6,620 nt of DNA from positions 1-6,620 of the forward strand of contig JAEKLU010000078.1 of NCBI GenBank assembly GCA_019509685.1, written 5' to 3'. The stretch comes from Mesorhizobium sp. GTDB lineage: Bacteria; Pseudomonadota; Alphaproteobacteria; Rhizobiales; Rhizobiaceae. The notes beneath the pieces were generated by a model, which made no database searches, was not told where the DNA came from, and was given only the letters and a program-made list of their open reading frames with translations. A program made the position numbers and the translations under genes. The first letter of the stretch is position 1. Each line of letters opens with the position of its first letter. Shown here one piece after another: positions 1 to 4,852 of this stretch.

Positions 1-340
1 AGCACATGACGGGGATGTTCAGCCGGTCGGCAATGCGGGCGAGTTGCCAGACCTGCTCTTCCTCGAGAAACTGCGCCTCGTCGACGAAGATGCAATGCAC
101 CGTCGTGTGTTCGTGATGCTCGGCGACGCGGGCGTAGAGATCGTCGCCGTCGCGAAACATCTCGGCCTCGGTCTCCAGGCCGATGCGCGAGGAGATCAGC
201 CCGGTATCGCCCTTGCGATAGTGGCCGGCGACAAACAGCATCGTCGTCATGCCGCGTTCGCGATAATTGTAGGACGCCTGCAGCAGCATCGTCGTCTTGC
301 CGGCATTCATCGTCGCATAGTGAAAGTAGAGCTTGGCCAT
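1..340 (-). CDS. tdk: Thymidine kinase, N-terminal part (cut by left window edge)
   Basis: Thymidine kinase phosphorylates thymidine to dTMP with ATP in the cytoplasmic pyrimidine salvage pathway. The minus strand, read from the ATG at 340-338, gives 113 codons without a stop up to the window edge. The start MAKLYFHYATMNAGKTTMLL carries the family's atypical P-loop (MNAGKT, Lys15), followed by ASYNYRERGM (residues 22-31), SSRIGLE (50-56) and the VDEAQFL block (86-92), whose Glu88 is the expected catalytic base. These blocks line up closely, almost residue for residue, with E. coli Tdk as I remember it (about 205 aa), so roughly the last 45% is missing here, including the expected C-terminal zinc-binding and lasso regions. 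The start is supported by the match to the family N-terminus; a weak purine-rich AAAGAG lies four bases upstream. It is transcribed divergently from choX. I see no damage in the visible part. Confidence 0.95.
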   Translation of the reverse strand, partial: MAKLYFHYATMNAGKTTMLLQASYNYRERGMTTMLFVAGHYRKGDTGLISSRIGLETEAEMFRDGDDLYARVAEHHEHTTVHCIFVDEAQFLEEEQVWQLARIADRLNIPVMC

Positions 341-473
341 GCCGCTCTTTTAAGCTGACTTGTCCCCGCACGGGGAGGGGGCGCGGCAGCATTTCACTGG
401 AAAAGCCGGCGGCCATCGAAAAAGCGGCTGATGTGTCGCTGTTTGGCCAGTCCGCGCCGTTGATCGTGATTGC

Positions 474-503
474 CTTGACGCTTGAAACCGCACGAGAATG
501 GTG
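474..503 (+). promoter_or_regulatory. Candidate promoter for the cho operon (weak)
   Basis: CTTGAC at 474-479 matches the -35 consensus typical of alphaproteobacterial housekeeping promoters. About 17 bases downstream the sequence around 497-502 (AATGGT) is only a poor -10 match, so the pairing is uncertain. It lies about 75 bases upstream of the choX start, in the only non-coding stretch that could drive the operon. I found no convincing inverted repeat that would mark an operator. The remainder of the 341-577 gap holds only a short GC-rich inverted repeat (CCCCG/CGGGG at 364-375) with too small a loop to interpret. Confidence 0.25.
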
Positions 504-577
504 TTTGGCTGACGAAACAAGGCGGGCAGAGAAACCGTTACTAAGCTTCGCCAAAGAATCACAATGGGAGACTATCA

Positions 578-1513
578 ATGTCGCGTATGAACACCTTCGT
601 CGCCGGCCTCGGCCTGGCGACTTTCCTGTCAACGAGCGCTGCCTTTGCCGGCGATCCGGAGAGCTGCAAGGCTGTGCGCCTTTCCGATGTCGGCTGGACC
701 GACATCCAGGCCACGACCGGCGTCGCTTCGGTGCTGCTCACCGCGCTCGGCTATGAGCCGCAGACGATCCAGCTTTCGGTGCCGGTGACCATGGCGTCGT
801 TGAAGAACAAGGATCTCGATGTCTTCCTCGGCAACTGGATGCCGTCGATGACCAATGACATCAAGGACTACACTGCCGACGGTTCGGTCGAGACGATCAG
901 CACCAACCTGACCGGCGCCGGCTACGGCATCGTCGTGCCGACCTATGTGGCGGACGCCGGTGTCAAGTCGCTGACCGATATCGGCAAGTTCAAGGACAAA
1001 TTCAACGGCAAGATCTACGGCATCGAAGCCGGCAATGACGGCAACCGCATCATCCTCGACATGATCAAGAACCCGAAGGACAATCTCGACGGTTTCGAAC
1101 TCGTCGAATCCTCGGAAGCCGGCATGCTGACGCAGGCCGAACAGTCGATGAAGAACAATGAGTGGATCGCCTTCCTCGGCTGGACGCCGCATCCGGTGAT
1201 GGGCGCCATGAAGATCACCTATCTCGACGGCATGGGCGACAGCGGCTTCGGCGCCGCCACTGTCTATACCAATGTGCGCAAGGGCTACACCACCGAATGC
1301 CCGAATGCCGGCAAGTTCATCGCCAATTTGAAGTTCAATCTGGACATGGAAGGCCAGATGATGGACGCGATCCTGAAGGGCGGCGACGCCAACACGGTGG
1401 CGAAAGACTGGCTGAAGAAGAACCCCGATGCGGTCAAGCCGTGGATCGCGGGCGTGACCACCTTCGACGGCGGTGATGCCGCAGCAGCGATCAAGACCGC
1501 GCTCGGAAGCTGA
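578..1513 (+). CDS. choX: Choline ABC transporter, periplasmic substrate-binding protein ChoX
   Basis: ChoX is the soluble periplasmic receptor that binds choline (and acetylcholine, weakly betaine) and delivers it to the ChoW permease. The 311-residue protein begins with a signal peptide: basic MSRMN, hydrophobic core at about 7-22, and a likely cut after AFA (residue 24). The mature part is an OpuAC/ProX-type binding protein. The ligand box described for S. meliloti ChoX (Trp43, Asp45, Trp90, Tyr119, Asn156, Trp205) appears here with a constant offset of three residues: Trp40, Asp42, Trp87, Tyr116, Asn153 and Trp202, in the contexts VGWTD, GNWMP, GYG, GND and GWTP. This makes choline the best-supported ligand. 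The only cysteines, Cys30 and Cys241, could form a disulfide in the periplasm. GGGAG at 566-570, seven bases before the ATG, supports this start; the alternative Met4 would have poorer spacing. It is the first gene of choXWV and is followed by a hairpin that should favour its expression over the downstream genes. Confidence 0.95.
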   Translation: MSRMNTFVAGLGLATFLSTSAAFAGDPESCKAVRLSDVGWTDIQATTGVASVLLTALGYEPQTIQLSVPVTMASLKNKDLDVFLGNWMPSMTNDIKDYTADGSVETISTNLTGAGYGIVVPTYVADAGVKSLTDIGKFKDKFNGKIYGIEAGNDGNRIILDMIKNPKDNLDGFELVESSEAGMLTQAEQSMKNNEWIAFLGWTPHPVMGAMKITYLDGMGDSGFGAATVYTNVRKGYTTECPNAGKFIANLKFNLDMEGQMMDAILKGGDANTVAKDWLKKNPDAVKPWIAGVTTFDGGDAAAAIKTALGS

Positions 1514-1544
1514 GCCGACTGTGATTTCGGCGTGACCGAAATTT

Positions 1545-1577
1545 AGGGCAGCCAACTTAGAAAAGGCTGCCCTTTTT
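1545..1577 (+). terminator. Intrinsic terminator-like hairpin between choX and choW
   Basis: AGGGCAGCC (1545-1553) pairs perfectly with GGCTGCCCT (1565-1573), giving a 9-bp GC-rich stem with an 11-base loop, and is followed at once by a run of T (1573-1577). It starts about 30 bases after the choX stop and 70 bases before choW. The form is that of a rho-independent terminator. As choW and choV have no obvious strong promoter of their own, it more likely acts as a leaky terminator or as a 3' stabiliser of choX mRNA, giving excess binding protein over permease and ATPase. That role is inferred. Confidence 0.8.
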
Positions 1578-1645
1578 CATATCGTGTGACAAGATGACGT
1601 CACGCGGGCCGAGAGCGGGACGGCTCATGGACGAAGAGGGGTAAG

Positions 1646-2500
1646 ATGGATCCGATTTCGCAATTCATGGTCGATCACAAGATCCCGATAGGCGCCTGGG
1701 GAAAGGCGTTCTTCGGCTTCCTGACCGATAATTTCGACACCATCTTCCGGGCCTTTTCGAATGGTCTCAATTTCATCCTCAACGGGCTGGTCGATCTGTT
1801 GCTGATGGTGCCGCCGGTGCTGCTGGCGCTGATCATCGCCATCATTGCCTGGCTGCTGCAGCGCTCGCGGCCGCTTGCCATCGGCGTCTTCCTCGGCCTG
1901 ATCTTCATCATCAACCAGAACCTCTGGAAGCAGACGGTGCAGACGCTGGTGCTGGTCGTCGCGGCCGCCGCCATGGCCATGGCCATCGGCGTGCCGCTCG
2001 GCATCTGGGCGGCGCATAAGCCGAAGGTCTACCGCGTCATGCTGCCGGTGCTCGATTTGATGCAGACGCTGCCGACCTTCGTCTATCTGATCCCGGTGTT
2101 GACGCTGTTTGGTCTGGGCAACGCGCCCGGCCTCATCGTCACCATCATCTTTGTCATTCCGACCGCGGTGCGGCTCACCCATCTCGGCGTCGTCTCGGTG
2201 CCGAAGTCGATCATCGAGGCAGGCGAAGCGTTCGGCGCCACCAAGAGCCAGCTGTTGTGGAAAGTCGAACTGCCCTCGGCGCTGCCGACAATCATGGCGG
2301 GCCTGACGCAGTCGATCATGCTGTCGCTGTCGATGGTGGTGTTCGCGGCGCTGATCGGCGCCGGCGGTCTCGGCACCGAAATAAACCGCGCGCTCGGCTC
2401 GCGCCGTATCGATCTCGGCCTTGAGGCGGGCCTGGCAATCGTCGTGCTTGCCATCGTGCTCGACCGGATGACGCGCATCGGCGTTGGAGGCAAGAAATGA
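1646..2500 (+). CDS. choW: Choline/betaine ABC transporter, inner-membrane permease ChoW
   Basis: ChoW forms the membrane channel of the choline importer, probably as a homodimer that docks two ChoV ATPases. The 284-residue protein has a long N-terminal stretch rich in Phe (residues 1-47), as in ProW/OpuAB permeases, then hydrophobic segments at about 48-71, 76-90, 97-121, 131-157, 160-176, 222-243 and 260-273. The LPTFVYLIPVLTLFGLGN block (142-159) is typical of the ProW family. The cytoplasmic coupling loop (EAA motif) is clear at 191-210, with EAGEAFGAT, a Gly at the conserved position, and ELPSALP. The ATG at 1646 is preceded by AGAGGGG (1635-1641); an upstream ATG at 1627 runs into a stop after five codons, so it cannot be the start. 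The gene lies 132 bases after choX, across the terminator-like hairpin, and its stop overlaps the choV start (ATGA at 2497-2500), indicating translational coupling. Assignment to choline rather than betaine rests on the neighbouring ChoX. Confidence 0.93.
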   Translation: MDPISQFMVDHKIPIGAWGKAFFGFLTDNFDTIFRAFSNGLNFILNGLVDLLLMVPPVLLALIIAIIAWLLQRSRPLAIGVFLGLIFIINQNLWKQTVQTLVLVVAAAAMAMAIGVPLGIWAAHKPKVYRVMLPVLDLMQTLPTFVYLIPVLTLFGLGNAPGLIVTIIFVIPTAVRLTHLGVVSVPKSIIEAGEAFGATKSQLLWKVELPSALPTIMAGLTQSIMLSLSMVVFAALIGAGGLGTEINRALGSRRIDLGLEAGLAIVVLAIVLDRMTRIGVGGKK

Positions 2501-3678
2501 CCGTCGCCGTCGACTTCAAGAACGTAGACATCGTCTTCGGCGCCGATCAGGCCGGCTCGCTGGCGATGATCGACAAGGGCGCCACCCGCGCCGAGATCCT
2601 CGAAAAGACCGGCAATGTGCTGGGCTGCGCCGGGGCAAGTCTTACCGTGCACGAAGGCGAGATCTCGGTGCTGATGGGCCTGTCCGGCTCCGGCAAGTCG
2701 ACGCTGCTGAGAGCCGTCAACCGGCTCAACGTGGTGTCGCGCGGCCAGGTGCTGGTCAAGGACGGTGACAAAACTGTCGACGTGGTCACTTGCGACGAGC
2801 CGACCTTGCGGCGGTTGCGGCAGAAGCAGGTGGCGATGGTGTTCCAGCAGTTCGGGCTGCTGCCATGGCGCACGGTGGAGGAGAATGTCGGTCTCGGCCT
2901 TGAACTGGCCGGCGTGCCGGATGCCGAGCGCAAGGAGCGCGTGCATCGCCAGCTCAAGCTGGTCAATCTAGACCAATGGTCGAAGAAATATGCGCATGAA
3001 CTGTCCGGCGGCATGCAGCAGCGCGTCGGCCTGGCGCGGGCCTTTGCCACCGAAGCGCCGATCCTGTTGATGGACGAGCCGTTCTCGGCGCTCGATCCGC
3101 TGATCCGCACCAAGCTGCAGGACGAACTCCTGCAACTGCAGGCGGAACTGAAGAAAACCATCATCTTCGTCAGCCACGATCTCGAGGAGGCGCTGAAGAT
3201 CGGCACCCACATCACCATCATGGAGGGCGGGCGCATCGTCCAGACCGGGGCGCCGGAAGACATCGTGCTCAAGCCCGCCAACGACTACGTCCGCGACTTC
3301 ATCGCCAATGTGAATCCGCTATCGGTGCTGACGGCGTGGAACGTGATGCGCGATCGCCGCGACCTCGAAGAAGGCAAGGACGGTTGGGTGTGGCTCGACC
3401 GGCGCAAGACGACGCGCTTCAAGATCGACGAGCACGGGCTGGTGGCGGCGGCCGAGCGCGACGGCAATCCGGCGGTGTGGGTGTCGTGCGCCGATGTCGA
3501 GGGTCAGCCGGAGGAGACGGCGCAAGTGTTCTGGGCCAACCCCGGCACGTCGCTGAAAACCGTGATGCTGGCCATGCACCGCTCGCAGACGGCGCCGGTG
3601 GCACTGTTCGACGAAGGCTCGCGCTTCGTCGGCGCGATCGGTATCAGGGACGTGTTGAGCGCGGTTCTCAGGCGATAG
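2497..3678 (+). CDS. choV: Choline/betaine ABC transporter, ATP-binding subunit ChoV with C-terminal CBS-like region
   Basis: ChoV hydrolyses ATP on the cytoplasmic face to drive choline import through ChoW. The 393-residue protein has a ProV/OpuAA-type N-terminus (AEILEKTGNVLG at 32-43). The ATPase motifs are intact and in order: Walker A GLSGSGKST (61-69, Lys67), Q-loop Gln117 in VFQQFGLLPW, signature LSGGMQQR (169-176), Walker B ILLMDEP (189-195, catalytic Glu194), D-loop SALD (197-200) and H-loop His227. From about residue 280 there is a regulatory-type extension. Its last part (SLKTVMLAMHRSQTAPVALFDEGSRFVGAIGIRDVLSAVL) reads as a CBS motif, while the first CBS half is very degenerate. 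The protein ends in RR and lacks the acidic tail known from lactococcal OpuA. GGAGG at 2486-2490, six bases before the ATG and inside choW, supports the start at the ATGA overlap. Last gene of the operon, followed by a hairpin terminator. Confidence 0.95.
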   Translation: MTVAVDFKNVDIVFGADQAGSLAMIDKGATRAEILEKTGNVLGCAGASLTVHEGEISVLMGLSGSGKSTLLRAVNRLNVVSRGQVLVKDGDKTVDVVTCDEPTLRRLRQKQVAMVFQQFGLLPWRTVEENVGLGLELAGVPDAERKERVHRQLKLVNLDQWSKKYAHELSGGMQQRVGLARAFATEAPILLMDEPFSALDPLIRTKLQDELLQLQAELKKTIIFVSHDLEEALKIGTHITIMEGGRIVQTGAPEDIVLKPANDYVRDFIANVNPLSVLTAWNVMRDRRDLEEGKDGWVWLDRRKTTRFKIDEHGLVAAAERDGNPAVWVSCADVEGQPEETAQVFWANPGTSLKTVMLAMHRSQTAPVALFDEGSRFVGAIGIRDVLSAVLRR

Positions 3679-3693
3679 GGCTTGCGCCTTTAG

Positions 3694-3739
3694 AACAACC
3701 GAGGGGTTGCCCCGCTGGCGGGCATCTCGTGGTTGTTTT
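3694..3739 (+). terminator. Hairpin terminator ending the choXWV operon
   Basis: A long imperfect hairpin begins 15 bases after the choV stop. AACAACC (3694-3700) pairs with GGTTGTT (3731-3737), GAG (3701-3703) with CTC (3726-3728), and TGCCC (3708-3712) with GGGCA (3720-3724), separated by a small bulge and an internal loop. It ends in TTTT (3736-3739). The stem is interrupted and the T run is short, but position and orientation fit a rho-independent terminator for the cho transcript and separate it from the next gene. Confidence 0.65.
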
Positions 3740-3789
3740 AGACTTACCTTATAAGCCGGTCATGGGCGGCTGGCGCAAGGAGCCCGCGA

Positions 3790-4827
3790 ATGATCTTCCG
3801 TCAGCTCTTCGATTCCGTTTCGGGTACCTATTCCTATTTGCTTGCCAGCCGCCGTGGTGGCGAGGCGCTGATCATCGATCCGGTGCTGGAGAAGGTCGAG
3901 CGCTACCTGCAGCTGGTCAACGAGCTCGACCTCAGGCTGGTCAAGGCTGTGGACACGCATCTTCACGCCGACCATATCACCGGCCTCGGCGCGCTGCGCG
4001 ACAAGACGCATTGCGTGACCGTGATGGGCGAGCAGACCAAGGCCGACGTGGTGTCGATGCGACTTGCCGACGGCGACAAGCTCGCCATCGAGGGGCTGGC
4101 GCTCGACGTCATCTACACGCCTGGCCATACCGACGATTCCTACAGCTTCATCCTGCCCGACCGGGTCTTTACCGGCGATACGCTGTTGATCCGCGGCACC
4201 GGCCGCACCGACTTCCAGAACGGCGATCCGCGCCAGCAATATGAATCGATCTTCGGCCGCCTGCTCAGGCTGGCCGACGAGACGCTGATTTTCCCGGCCC
4301 ATGATTACAAGGGCGAGACCGTATCGACGATCGGCGAGGAAAAGGCTTTCAATCCGCGCCTGCAGGTCAAGTCGGTCGACGAGTATGTCGACATCATGAA
4401 CAATCTGAAGCTCTCCAACCCCAAGATGATGGATGTCGCCGTGCCGGCCAACATGAAGGTCGGGCTGCATCAGGACGACATCGCTTCACGCGGCTGGGCG
4501 GTGAGCGCCGAACAGGCGCTGGCGCTGGTCGGCCGGCCGGATGTCGCGCTGATCGACCTGCGCGAACAGTCCGAACGCGAGCGCCACGGCGTCATTCCCG
4601 GCGCGATCCATCTGCCCTATGGGCGGCTGCAGGAAAACATCGTCGCCGGCGGCATGCTGCATGAGCTGGCGAAATCGACAGCCAAACGGATCCTGTTCTA
4701 CTGCGCCTTCGGCGAGCGCTCGGCGATGGCCGTGCAGGCGGCGCAGGACGTCGGCATTGCGAGCGCCCGCCACATCCAGGGCGGCATCGATGCGTGGCGC
4801 AAGGCCAGCGGTCCGCTGATGCATTGA
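3790..4827 (+). CDS. Persulfide dioxygenase (ETHE1-type) fused to a rhodanese domain
   Basis: The N-terminal domain is expected to oxidise glutathione persulfide to sulfite and glutathione with O2 and mononuclear iron; the C-terminal rhodanese can move sulfane sulfur, for example between thiosulfate or sulfite and glutathione persulfide. The protein is cytoplasmic, 345 residues, without a signal peptide. Residues 1 to about 230 are a metallo-beta-lactamase fold very like human ETHE1: FDSVSGTYSYLL, THLHADHITG (56-65), TPGHT (110-114), TGDTLLIRGTGRTDFQ (128-143), PAHDY (169-173) and VPANMKVG. The expected iron ligands are His57, His113 and Asp130, and Arg139 of the GRTDFQ block is kept. Residues about 238-343 are rhodanese: LIDLRE (254-259), HGVIPGAIHLP (266-276), active loop CAFGERS with catalytic Cys305, and GGIDAW (331-336). 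Both sites look intact. AAGGAG at 3777-3782, seven bases before the ATG, supports the start. It lies beyond the cho terminator and so is probably a separate unit. Comparable fusions are known, such as the PRF protein of Burkholderia phytofirmans. In rhizobia such genes are also annotated as MBL-fold hydrolases. Confidence 0.92.
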   Translation: MIFRQLFDSVSGTYSYLLASRRGGEALIIDPVLEKVERYLQLVNELDLRLVKAVDTHLHADHITGLGALRDKTHCVTVMGEQTKADVVSMRLADGDKLAIEGLALDVIYTPGHTDDSYSFILPDRVFTGDTLLIRGTGRTDFQNGDPRQQYESIFGRLLRLADETLIFPAHDYKGETVSTIGEEKAFNPRLQVKSVDEYVDIMNNLKLSNPKMMDVAVPANMKVGLHQDDIASRGWAVSAEQALALVGRPDVALIDLREQSERERHGVIPGAIHLPYGRLQENIVAGGMLHELAKSTAKRILFYCAFGERSAMAVQAAQDVGIASARHIQGGIDAWRKASGPLMH

Positions 4828-4852
4828 GCCAATACACTGATCGGAAGCGGGT

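Noticed and set aside
433..756. Possible small gene in the tdk-choX gap running into choX
   Set aside because: It overlaps the choX signal-peptide region out of frame, has no convincing ribosome binding site and shows no recognisable protein features.
629..1555. 308-codon open frame antisense to choX
   Set aside because: It mirrors choX almost completely, its translation is His/Asp/Arg/Ala-rich without recognisable domains, and the sense protein matches ChoX including signal peptide and ligand residues. Long antisense frames are expected from GC-biased third codon positions.
1583..1604. TGACGTCA palindrome and GTGAC/GTCAC half-sites before choW as an operator
   Set aside because: The 8-base palindrome (1595-1602) is short and the wider symmetry is imperfect; no known regulator site could be matched, so it may be chance.
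2083..2946. 287-codon open frame antisense across choW and choV
   Set aside because: It spans two well-supported sense genes, has low-complexity composition and no family signature.
3336..4244. 302-codon plus-strand frame across the 3' end of choV and the start of the sulfur enzyme
   Set aside because: It is an alternative frame crossing a terminator and two real genes; its translation is Arg/Gly-rich with no known motif.
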